A stretch of DNA of 8,701 bases from JACOVP01 sp035289145 (GCA_035289145.1 DATDXZ010000099.1:1-8701); one strand, 5' to 3'; positions 1 through 5,064 are shown, counted from the stretch's first letter. Notes: generated from the sequence alone by a model not told the origin. Numbers and translations: made by a program.

Positions 1-515
1 TACGAGAATTTCATTTATGGGTTGCACCTTCTATTGTATCACTTTGCGTACATTCACTTGTTTCATATCATCATAAGATTGTTTTTTCTTCTGCTGATGC
101 TGCAAATGCATTTGCTAGAGCATATTTAACGTGCCAAACACAACACTGGGGACATGCAGAGTATGTACTTCGCTATGAACTCTTTTCTCAAATTCTTAAA
201 TATGCTTTACAACACCATATCATCACTCTTGAAGATTTTTATGAAGATGATCTTTATGTCATGACTAAATTGCATGATACTCAAGACACTTACATACACA
301 ATGAATTACACTATTTACAATCACGGCTTCAATATCGCTTGGGAGATGAGCATCCTGAATATACATTGAAGAAGAAATTTCGTCATGTTGATCCTTTATA
401 CATTCAAGATGGAAAACTCCATCGCCTTAGCAAAGATCATCCAGAATTTAAGCTCTTTCTCCAAACACATCGAACACTTAATGAGCAAGGCATACAAGCG
501 ACTATCATTCGTTAG
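1..515 (+). CDS. Probable HD-superfamily phosphohydrolase, C-terminal part (5' end outside window)
   Basis: The frame is open from the window edge (first whole codon at base 3) to TAG at 513-515, so about 170 residues are visible and the true start lies upstream. An ATG at 261 exists but is internal, because clearly protein-like sequence continues before it. The text resembles the region after the HD core in SAMHD1/dGTPase-like hydrolases (COG1078 type): a helical segment SADAANAFARAYL, then HWGHAEYVLRYELF, then ITLEDFYEDDLYVMTKL, which matches the family's 'lt-dd-f-DD' pattern. The HD metal-binding motif itself would be upstream and is not visible, so catalytic competence cannot be judged. 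The family usually hydrolyses (d)NTPs or other phosphoesters in the cytoplasm. Assignment rests on motif pattern only and is moderate; the presence of a real gene is much surer than its family. Confidence 0.6.
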   Translation, partial: REFHLWVAPSIVSLCVHSLVSYHHKIVFSSADAANAFARAYLTCQTQHWGHAEYVLRYELFSQILKYALQHHIITLEDFYEDDLYVMTKLHDTQDTYIHNELHYLQSRLQYRLGDEHPEYTLKKKFRHVDPLYIQDGKLHRLSKDHPEFKLFLQTHRTLNEQGIQATIIR

Positions 516-527
516 TTAGAAGAATAC

Positions 528-535
528 TTTATAAA
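528..535 (+). promoter_or_regulatory. TATA box for the 59-aa protein gene
   Basis: TTTATAAA preceded by a purine-rich stretch (AGAAGAAT) that could be the BRE. Its centre is 25.5 nt before the ATG at 557, placing the expected transcription start at or next to the start codon (leaderless mRNA). Confidence 0.6.
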
Positions 536-556
536 CCTCTGATCTTTTTCTTTTTT

Positions 557-736
557 ATGGACTACAGAGATTATACCCTGCTTCTTCTAGCACTTGTCTT
601 TGGATTGATTGTAGCTGCTGTTATGAAACTCAACTTGAAACCTATTATACATTATCCTTTATTAGGTCTGGCAGTGTTATTGCTTGCTGGACTTTTCGTC
701 GTCTTCTTGAACAGACTTAACGAACCTGCTACTTAA
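557..736 (+). CDS. Small two-TM membrane protein (59 aa), unknown function
   Basis: ATG at 557, TAA at 734-736, 59 residues. The protein has two hydrophobic segments, about residues 7-23 (TLLLLALVFGLIVAAV) and 30-52 (IIHYPLLGLAVLLLAGLFVVF), joined by a short basic turn (MKLNLK), with charged residues at both ends (MDYRDY; NRLNEP). That is a plausible small integral membrane hairpin. I do not recognise a family. Support for it being real is the well-placed TATA box 25.5 nt upstream, typical of leaderless archaeal genes in this window, a frame that fills the gap between neighbours, and the absence of a competing ORF on either strand. It could act as a subunit or regulator of a membrane complex, but nothing in the context indicates which one. 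Confidence 0.6.
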   Translation: MDYRDYTLLLLALVFGLIVAAVMKLNLKPIIHYPLLGLAVLLLAGLFVVFLNRLNEPAT

Positions 737-744
737 TCGAAAGA

Positions 745-752
745 CTAATAAA
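745..752 (+). promoter_or_regulatory. TATA-like box for the 105-aa protein gene
   Basis: CTAATAAA with CGAAAGA upstream as possible BRE. Its centre is 25.5 nt before the ATG at 774, the same spacing as the other leaderless promoters here. Confidence 0.45.
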
Positions 753-773
753 AAGGCTATCTTTCATATAGAC

Positions 774-1091
774 ATGACAAAAAGCACATTAAGAAACATT
801 TCTATTCTCTCTATCTTACTTTCATTAATCACCTTAATTTTAAGCATCTATTTTAAATCGATAACATGGTATGAAAATAAAGCATGTACTGGATATTGTA
901 ACACATTCTCAATTACTTCATTAACCCTAATAATTTTTGGATTTATTATGGGGATGGTGTTTTTAACTATTATAAGTAGAAATACTGATATTAAAGGAAA
1001 ATCAATCATTAGAAGAGCTACATTACTTCATTTAATTATTTTTTTTATTTGGCTTATGAATTATTTTGGGATATTTTTGAACGGCAGTTAA
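774..1091 (+). CDS. Three-TM membrane protein (105 aa), unknown function
   Basis: ATG at 774, TAA at 1089-1091. Three hydrophobic helices are visible at about residues 9-27, 47-67 and 83-101. The loop between the first two holds a CxxxC pair (C38, C42 in ACTGYC) that could form a disulfide or bind metal if it faces outwards. A basic segment (KGKSIIRR, 74-81) lies between TM2 and TM3 and by the positive-inside rule is likely cytoplasmic, which would put the cysteine loop outside. Codons are visibly more AT-rich than in the neighbouring translation genes (many ATT, TTA, AAT, ATA), which may reflect recent acquisition, fast evolution or weak selection. It carries its own TATA-like box at 745-752. 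I do not recognise the family and propose no function. Confidence 0.65.
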   Translation: MTKSTLRNISILSILLSLITLILSIYFKSITWYENKACTGYCNTFSITSLTLIIFGFIMGMVFLTIISRNTDIKGKSIIRRATLLHLIIFFIWLMNYFGIFLNGS

Positions 1092-1163
1092 ATTTTAGAC
1101 AAACTCAAATTTTACACCTTAAGCCTACATATAAATCTCTTATGATCTAGTTTTCATGTTGGT

Positions 1164-1169
1164 AAAAAA
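1164..1169 (-). terminator. Oligo-T terminator of the tRNA-Arg gene
   Basis: Read on the minus strand, a run of six T begins about 10 nt past the tRNA discriminator base. Oligo-T tracts without a hairpin are the usual archaeal intrinsic termination signal. Confidence 0.55.
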
Positions 1170-1178
1170 TAAGATATA

Positions 1179-1272
1179 CGCCCTCGACAGGATTTGAACC
1201 TGTGTCGCAAGCTCCGCAAGCTCGCATTCTCTTTGGGCTGTTTCTCAGCTATCCAAGCTAAACTACGAGGGC
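1179..1272 (-). tRNA. tRNA-Arg (anticodon GCG) with a 20-nt D-arm intron
   Basis: On the minus strand the acceptor arms GCCCTCG and CGAGGGC pair perfectly, with discriminator G at 1179. The T-arm is ACAGG / TTCAAAT / CCTGT. The anticodon arm is CGAGC / TTGCGGA / GCTTG, with U33 and anticodon GCG at 1217-1215, reading Arg CGC/CGU. A20 and C35, known arginine identity bases in bacteria, are present. CCA is not encoded. Between A9 and C27 the gene has 39 nt where about 19 are expected. Removing 20 nt (1231-1250) restores a normal D-arm, GTTT / AGCTTGGATA / GAAT, and a 74-nt mature tRNA. The gene is divergent from the zinc-ribbon operon across 53 bp and probably shares or faces the TATA element at 1297-1304. 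Tools that expect only canonical 37/38 introns may miss it or call it a class II tRNA. Confidence 0.88.
1231..1250 (-). other. Noncanonical tRNA intron in the D-loop (between position 20a and 21)
   Basis: The precursor can fold as a bulge-helix-bulge. Exon bases TTGG (1256-1253) pair with intron bases CCAA (1236-1233) as the 4-bp central helix. The 5' bulge is ATA (1252-1250) and the 3' bulge is AGA (1232-1230). An intron hairpin GCTG/CAGC with loop AGAAA caps it. Cutting each bulge after its second base, as archaeal splicing endonuclease does, removes exactly 1250-1231 and rejoins GGAT to AGAATG. A deviation is that the outer D-stem (GTTT/GAAT) is separated from the central helix by three unpaired bases (AGC) opposite the 3' bulge, so it is a relaxed rather than textbook motif. 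Confidence 0.78.
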
Positions 1273-1296
1273 GCAATGAATTAGGTAAAAGTAAGC

Positions 1297-1304
1297 TTTA
1301 TAAA
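1297..1304. promoter_or_regulatory. Palindromic TATA box between tRNA-Arg (-) and zinc-ribbon operon (+)
   Basis: TTTATAAA is a perfect palindrome and the only TATA-like element in the 53-bp divergent gap. Its centre is 25.5 nt before the ATG at 1326 and 28.5 nt before the mature tRNA 5' end at 1272, good spacing for both directions (the tRNA would then have a 2-3 nt 5' leader for removal). Confidence 0.6.
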
Positions 1305-1325
1305 TCTATATTCTGGCATCCTTCT

Positions 1326-1499
1326 ATGGAAAAACAATTGAAATGCATAAGCTGTAATCGCCCCTTAGAAAACGTCAAAGGGAACGCTTCTTTTAGCTGC
1401 CCACAATGCGAGAAGCATACTATTACCCGTTGTTTTTACTGTCGCAGAATTGCAGCACGCTATACCTGTCCTGGATGCAACTTTACTGGTCCTAACTAA
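1326..1499 (+). CDS. Four-CxxC zinc-ribbon protein (COG2888 / HVO_2753-like), translation-associated
   Basis: This is a 57-residue protein with four CxxC knuckles: CISC (7-10), CPQC (25-28), CFYC (36-39) and CPGC (48-51), the arrangement of two zinc sites found in archaeal small zinc-finger proteins annotated as RNA-binding and involved in translation. The start at 1326 is chosen because a TATA box lies 25.5 nt upstream. The frame is open further upstream to a possible ATG at 1194, but that would run through the tRNA gene and add residues without family resemblance. The next gene, aEF-1beta, starts one base after the stop (TAAaATG), so the two are co-transcribed, a link commonly seen for this family in archaea. 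The likely role is a small cytoplasmic zinc protein linked to ribosome or RNA function; its exact molecular role is not known to me. Confidence 0.85.
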   Translation: MEKQLKCISCNRPLENVKGNASFSCPQCEKHTITRCFYCRRIAARYTCPGCNFTGPN

Positions 1500-1500
1500 A

Positions 1501-1776
1501 ATGGCTTATGTCATTGTTACCTTGAAGATCATGCCTGAAGGCGTGGATGTTTCTTTAACTGACTTGGAAAAATCTTCTCAGAAGATTATTGAAAACTATG
1601 GCGGCAGAATGCAGCGAGTCGAGAAAGAACCTATCGGCTTTGGACTTGTTGCCTTGAAGATTACTTTCTCTATGGATGAAAACAAGGGAAGCACTGATGC
1701 TCTAGAAGACCAATTAAAGGAAATTACAGGCATCATGAATGTTGAAGTGGTCAATGTGGGCAGGGCTTTGGGCTAA
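1501..1776 (+). CDS. ef1b: Elongation factor 1-beta (aEF-1beta), EF-1A nucleotide exchange factor
   Basis: 91 residues, the normal size for the archaeal protein, which corresponds to the C-terminal exchange domain of eukaryotic eEF1B-alpha. It promotes GDP/GTP exchange on aEF-1alpha during elongation in the cytoplasm. Recognisable family features are the N-terminal strand VIVTLKIMPEGVDV, the segment IENYGGRMQRVEKEPIGFGLVALKITFSMDE, which includes the conserved 'EP-aFGL-al' element, and the C-terminal VEVVNVGRALG. The start at 1501 gives the family-typical N-terminus (MAYVIV); an in-frame ATG at 1450 would lie inside the zinc-ribbon gene. It follows the zinc-ribbon gene by one base and overlaps the HIT gene by one base (TAATG), so it is the middle gene of a three-gene operon. 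No Shine-Dalgarno is evident, so translation is probably coupled. Confidence 0.93.
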   Translation: MAYVIVTLKIMPEGVDVSLTDLEKSSQKIIENYGGRMQRVEKEPIGFGLVALKITFSMDENKGSTDALEDQLKEITGIMNVEVVNVGRALG

Positions 1777-2447
1777 TGGCTGAAACACCATTTTCTCCAG
1801 AACAACTTCAAAAGCTCACAGAGATTTCTCGCTTACCTCCAGAAGAACAAAAAAAAGTTTTACCTGATTTCTTAAAGACCTTATCACCTGAACAAGTCAA
1901 ATATCTTCAAGAACAACAAACTCAAGGCGCAAAATCTAGCGGACCCAGCTGTCCTTTCTGCTCTATCGTCCAAAAACAATTGCAGGCTGTTATTCTTTAT
2001 GAAGATGATCATTTGATAGCTGCATTAGATATTCGACCAGCGACAAAAGGACATACGCTTCTTTTTCCCAAACATCATGTTGCTGATTTTTCCTCATTGC
2101 CTGCGCCGCAGACCAACCAACTTTTTCTTGTAGCACAGAAGCTCGTTGGTATACTTGAAGAGCTTGAGGAATGTCAAGGAGTGAATCTTTTTTTAGCGAA
2201 CGGTAGTTTGGCTGGACAAACCGTGGATCACGTTTTGGTTCATCTCATTCCCCGTTATGACAACGATGGTCTTCACCTTTCTTGGCAAGGCAAGACCGCT
2301 ACTGCTGATGAACTCCAAGGAGTGAAAACTACCTTAGAATCACATTTAACTATCTTACAGCCTAAACCTAAAGACGAGACGCCTTCTCAAAAATCATCTT
2401 CTCCTGCATTTATCGAGAATGATGACGAACCTTTCGCGCAATTCTAA
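1776..2447 (+). CDS. HIT-family (Hint-like) protein with degenerate catalytic motif
   Basis: 223 residues. The core at about 57-170 shows HIT features: a zinc-type CPFC (59-62), LYEDDHLIAALDIRPATKGH, FPKHH (97-101), NLFLANG and AGQTV before the histidine triad. The triad segment reads DHVLVHLIPR: H152 and H156 are present, but the middle residue, which in HIT hydrolases (His112 of Hint1) is the nucleophile, is leucine (L154, codon TTG). Nucleotide binding may persist, but phosphoramidase or hydrolase turnover by the usual mechanism is unlikely. Family members are often only 110-170 aa. Here a 56-residue N-terminal extension rich in SPEQ/PPEEQ helical repeats and a low-complexity acidic tail ending DDEPFAQF are added. 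It overlaps aEF-1beta by one base (TAATG) and ends convergently with the prepilin peptidase, their stop codons overlapping. Family assignment is firm; activity is doubtful. Confidence 0.9.
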   Translation: MAETPFSPEQLQKLTEISRLPPEEQKKVLPDFLKTLSPEQVKYLQEQQTQGAKSSGPSCPFCSIVQKQLQAVILYEDDHLIAALDIRPATKGHTLLFPKHHVADFSSLPAPQTNQLFLVAQKLVGILEELEECQGVNLFLANGSLAGQTVDHVLVHLIPRYDNDGLHLSWQGKTATADELQGVKTTLESHLTILQPKPKDETPSQKSSSPAFIENDDEPFAQF

Positions 2448-3310
2448 AAGAAATTCAAAAAACTGATTTGCAACAAGGCTAATACTGTTCCTATCAAAAA
2501 TGGAGGAATAAATGGGATGCCTTCCTTTACCAATACTCTTTTCACTTTGGCTCTGATCAATTTTTGAATATCTTCTTTTTCAATGCCTGTATTCTTTACT
2601 TTGTAGACCACTCTTTTGTTGACTAAAATATCTTCTTCCACCCAGTCACCTTCAGTTAATTCTTTTGGCGTTACATATTTGTATAAACATGTTTTTTCTA
2701 CTGATTTTACATAAATCCATAAATATGGATACAGCAAAACTAACAGGCTGAAAGTCATAATGGTTATTTTGATAAATACATCTTGAACATTAAAGGCTAC
2801 AAACATAATTGCTACAGCTCCTCCAATAGCTATCATTCTTATTTTAATCATCTTTCTTTCCTGCAGCATCTGCCTTGCAACTAGCGTGAATTTTTTCCTT
2901 TGTTTCCAAGCTAATACGAATCCCCAGAGAAGCCCGTAGAGCGCACCCACCATTAAGATGTTGATAAATATTTCCCCCAAGAAAGGCATTGCTGTTTCTC
3001 GCACAAAGTCTGGACGCGTAGCAAAGAGCACACCCAAAGCCATCATCATCTTTGCGTCACCACCACCCCATTGCTTTGCATAGTACATGACACTTCCTAA
3101 AGCATAAGTAATTGCCAACCCTATAAATGCGCTTGCGATATACTGCCAAGATTCTGGACCTAAAGCACCAATAATTCGTATCCCAAATCCTGCGATGATC
3201 ATACTGTAAGTTATCCAATCTGGAACTTCTCTTGTTCTTAGATCATGAATTGTTGCAGCACCCAATCCTAAAACTGCCACACTTGCCAAGAGAATGTCGA
3301 GTGTCACCAT
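2444..3310 (-). CDS. A24-family prepilin peptidase (archaeal preflagellin/prepilin type)
   Basis: 288 residues from the ATG at 3310. This membrane aspartyl protease cuts class III signal peptides of archaellins and type IV pilin-like proteins. The two catalytic aspartates are visible: D23 in IHDLRTREVPDW and D85 in the GxGD-type motif WGGGDAKMMMALG, close to D18 and D79 of FlaK. Several TM helices are predicted (about 5-20, 34-50, 57-75, 110-135, 158-173, 180-200 and 268-287). It lacks the bacterial cysteine-rich methylase domain, as expected for archaea. A cytoplasmic-looking segment (about 201-265) plus a last TM helix extend it beyond the minimal enzyme. The frame stays open upstream to 3694, but that part lies antisense to the next gene and is not family-like. 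An AGGAG element is 5 nt before the start. No pilin-like substrate gene is recognisable in the window. Confidence 0.9.
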   Translation of the reverse strand: MVTLDILLASVAVLGLGAATIHDLRTREVPDWITYSMIIAGFGIRIIGALGPESWQYIASAFIGLAITYALGSVMYYAKQWGGGDAKMMMALGVLFATRPDFVRETAMPFLGEIFINILMVGALYGLLWGFVLAWKQRKKFTLVARQMLQERKMIKIRMIAIGGAVAIMFVAFNVQDVFIKITIMTFSLLVLLYPYLWIYVKSVEKTCLYKYVTPKELTEGDWVEEDILVNKRVVYKVKNTGIEKEDIQKLIRAKVKRVLVKEGIPFIPPFLIGTVLALLQISFLNFF

Positions 3311-3315
3311 CTTAT

Positions 3316-3320
3316 CTCCT
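3316..3320 (-). promoter_or_regulatory. Possible Shine-Dalgarno of the prepilin peptidase gene
   Basis: On the minus strand AAGGAGAT stands with AGGAG 5 nt before the ATG at 3310. It supports that start. It fits a leadered mRNA, which would need transcription to begin upstream of about 3321, for example from the AAAATATC element at 3354-3361, rather than from the TATA at 3336-3344. Confidence 0.5.
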
Positions 3321-3335
3321 TTTTTTGAAGCAATC

Positions 3336-3344
3336 CTTATAAAG
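3336..3344. promoter_or_regulatory. Near-palindromic TATA box between prepilin peptidase (-) and GGR-family gene (+)
   Basis: CTTATAAAG, within CCTTATAAAGG, is the clearest TATA element in the 54-bp divergent gap. Its centre is 25 nt before the ATG at 3365, which fits a leaderless plus-strand mRNA. Read on the other strand (CTTTATAAG) it is 30 nt before the ATG at 3310, so it may also fire leftward. Confidence 0.55.
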
Positions 3345-3364
3345 GTTCTCACTGATATTTTCTT

Positions 3365-4441
3365 ATGGTCGCAATCATTGGGGCTGGACCTGTCGGCAAT
3401 CATTTGGCTAGCCAGCTTTCCAAGAAAGGATTTTCCGTAGACGTCTACGAAGAGCATAAAGTCATAGGAAAACCAGTACAATGCACAGGCATCACTACTT
3501 TTTTTCTCAACCAACTTATGCAACCGAAAGACGAATTCGTCGTCAATAGAATTACTCGCACGAAAGTCTTTGGACCTGACAAGAGCAGCGTTGAAATCAA
3601 GCTTCCTAAGAATTACATTGTTGACCGGACGAAATTTGACGCTTATCTTGCAGACGTAGCACAAAGCAATGGAGCGAAGTACCATTCGAACCATAAATTT
3701 CTTCGTTCAGAACGGAAAAACAATCGACATTTACTTCGCTTTGCAAATAACAAGACTGCAACTACAGATCATTTAGTGGGTGCAGATGGTCCATTAAGCA
3801 CTGTAGCAAAAAGCAATGGCATGTTTGACCAAAGAAAATTCATTATTGGTCATCAGGCACGCATTCGAGCTCCCTGCGAATCAGATCTTGTGGAATTTTT
3901 CATCGATGAGGGTTACTTTGGATGGCTGGTTCCTGAAAGCACAAAAATTTCACGTCTAGGTATCTGCTCTTTGGACAAAGCGAATTTTTACTTTGACAAA
4001 TTGCACAAGCTACGACCTGGAAAAATATTGGATTGGCAAAGCGGCATTATTCCTTTGTATAATCCGAAAGTTATTACTGAAAAAGATCATGTCTATTTAG
4101 TGGGAGATGCAGCGACGCAAGTGAAAGCTTCTACGTTAGGAGGTATTATTCCAGGCATGATTGCGGCTGAGGAACTGACCAAGGCATTAGCAGAAGGCAA
4201 GAGTTATGAACGACTCTGGAGAAAGAAGATCGGATTTGAGCTCTGGACTCACTTACAAATTCATAAAATCATGCTCCAAAAATTCAAAGAACGAGATTAC
4301 AATGCTCTTTTAAAGCTGGTCAGACAGCCTAGAATCACCAAGCTCATCAGCACCCATGATCGTGAGTTTCCCAGCCTTTTATTGGCTAAAATGGCACTTC
4401 TGGAGCCTCGATTTCTTCAATTCTTGCGATTTCTTTGGTAA
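3365..4441 (+). CDS. Geranylgeranyl reductase family FAD-dependent oxidoreductase
   Basis: 358 residues. Enzymes of this family saturate the isoprenoid chains of archaeal membrane lipids (digeranylgeranylglycerophospholipid reductase) or of isoprenoid cofactors. The N-terminal FAD-binding motif is AIIGAGPVGNHLA (GxGxxG at 6-11) followed by an acidic strand end VYEEH. The family motif PxxCxG is at 37-42 (PVQCTG, with C40). A mid-domain GADGPLSTV (139-147), the substrate-side YFGWLVP (184-190) and the second FAD motif YLVGDAATQVKASTLGGIIPG (244-264) are all present. The start is fixed by an in-frame TGA at 3353 and a TATA box 25 nt upstream. Length and motif set look complete. Members are often multiple in one genome, so the exact substrate cannot be read from sequence. 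No lipid gene lies beside it; the neighbour is the divergent prepilin peptidase. Confidence 0.88.
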   Translation: MVAIIGAGPVGNHLASQLSKKGFSVDVYEEHKVIGKPVQCTGITTFFLNQLMQPKDEFVVNRITRTKVFGPDKSSVEIKLPKNYIVDRTKFDAYLADVAQSNGAKYHSNHKFLRSERKNNRHLLRFANNKTATTDHLVGADGPLSTVAKSNGMFDQRKFIIGHQARIRAPCESDLVEFFIDEGYFGWLVPESTKISRLGICSLDKANFYFDKLHKLRPGKILDWQSGIIPLYNPKVITEKDHVYLVGDAATQVKASTLGGIIPGMIAAEELTKALAEGKSYERLWRKKIGFELWTHLQIHKIMLQKFKERDYNALLKLVRQPRITKLISTHDREFPSLLLAKMALLEPRFLQFLRFLW

Positions 4442-4476
4442 TTGATACTACTATGTAGTTATTACAAATAGAAAGA

Positions 4477-4484
4477 TTTATATA
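4477..4484 (+). promoter_or_regulatory. Strong BRE/TATA promoter of the 176-aa membrane protein gene
   Basis: TTTATATA preceded by GAAAGA is the closest match to the archaeal BRE-TATA consensus in the window. With the 25-nt spacing seen elsewhere, transcription would start near 4506, giving a leader of about 25 nt. Confidence 0.65.
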
Positions 4485-4513
4485 GATGTTTTTCTAATAT
4501 ATTTCTATCATTT

Positions 4514-4534
4514 ATGGAGGAATATTCACAATGA
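4514..4534 (+). promoter_or_regulatory. Shine-Dalgarno GGAGG (4516-4520) inside a 6-codon mini-ORF overlapping the start codon
   Basis: GGAGG lies 10 nt before the ATG at 4531 and is the best Shine-Dalgarno of the window. It also sits in a mini-ORF that starts at 4514, encodes MEEYSQ, and ends in a TGA at 4532-4534 overlapping the gene's ATG as ATGA. Whether the mini-ORF is translated is unknown. Confidence 0.5.
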
Positions 4535-5061
4535 AAAATCTTAGTGTTATTGCAAAAATCGCAGCAAGTGTAGGTGGTGCAGTAGGATCCTATTACTTAT
4601 TATCTAAAGGTATAGAAGTGTATCATCAACCTATCGCAGAACCCATTAAAAATAGCCCATTTCCTTTAATTGGTTTAGGTGCAGGTATCAGCCAAGCTTT
4701 CGCAACCTCTCCAGAAGAAGTTCGTAATGAAAAAGGTTGGAAACATTATACTTTAGGTCTTGCATTAGGTACTTTAGCTGGTCTTTCTAGCACTGCTTGG
4801 CGCATGTGGAATGGAACTGACCAATATTCTCCAGCACGACTTCAAGGTCAACCAGCAGGAGCACAATTACTAGAAGATATAGTAGCTGTTGGCGCAACTT
4901 TAGGTGCAATGTATGCAGTTACTGCTGTGTGCATGAATATTTATGAAGCTGCATCCGGAAGAATTGCAGACACCAACTGGTATGCTAATCGTCAACAATT
5001 AAAACAACAGAGAAGAGAACGTCTTGCACAAAGTCGAGCTCAACCAGTTCAACGCACATAA
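4531..5061 (+). CDS. Membrane protein (176 aa), unknown function
   Basis: ATG at 4531 with GGAGG upstream, TAA at 5059-5061. Glycine/alanine-rich hydrophobic stretches are seen at about residues 6-26 (IAKIAASVGGAVGSYYLL), 44-58, 73-91 (YTLGLALGTLAGLSSTAW) and 113-137 (LLEDIVAVGATLGAMYAVTAVCM). A strongly basic, glutamine-rich tail (QQLKQQRRERLAQSR, about 155-169) is probably cytoplasmic and could contact nucleic acid or acidic partners. The small-residue-rich helices suggest tight packing. Codon use is even and ordinary for the region. It stands alone between the GGR-family gene and convergent pelota, with a strong promoter before it and a T-rich terminator after it, so it is likely a single-gene unit and perhaps well expressed. 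I do not recognise a family and assign no function. Confidence 0.8.
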   Translation: MKNLSVIAKIAASVGGAVGSYYLLSKGIEVYHQPIAEPIKNSPFPLIGLGAGISQAFATSPEEVRNEKGWKHYTLGLALGTLAGLSSTAWRMWNGTDQYSPARLQGQPAGAQLLEDIVAVGATLGAMYAVTAVCMNIYEAASGRIADTNWYANRQQLKQQRRERLAQSRAQPVQRT

Positions 5062-5064
5062 TTA

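Noticed and set aside
1241..1263. D-stem GTTT pairing with AAAC (1243-1240) instead of GAAT
   Set aside because: It gives better Watson-Crick pairs but a 16-nt D-loop and about 15 unexplained bases before the anticodon stem; the intron model explains all bases.
1179..1272. Class II tRNA (Ser or Leu) with the GCGAGCT/AGCTTGC hairpin as a long variable arm
   Set aside because: No acceptable anticodon arm can then be formed from the preceding bases, whereas the same hairpin gives a perfect 5-bp, 7-nt anticodon arm with U33 and anticodon GCG.
1194..1325. Longer start for the zinc-ribbon protein at ATG 1194
   Set aside because: It would run through the tRNA gene antisense and bypass the TATA box; the extra residues have no family resemblance.
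3311..3694. N-terminal extension of the prepilin peptidase frame to 3694
   Set aside because: It lies antisense to the 5' part of the GGR-family gene, and the archaeal enzyme normally begins just before the first TM helix as with the ATG at 3310.
4447..4459. Inverted repeat ACTAC-TAT-GTAGT after the GGR-family gene as a terminator or operator
   Set aside because: Only a 5-bp AT-rich stem, no T tract directly after it; such repeats occur by chance.
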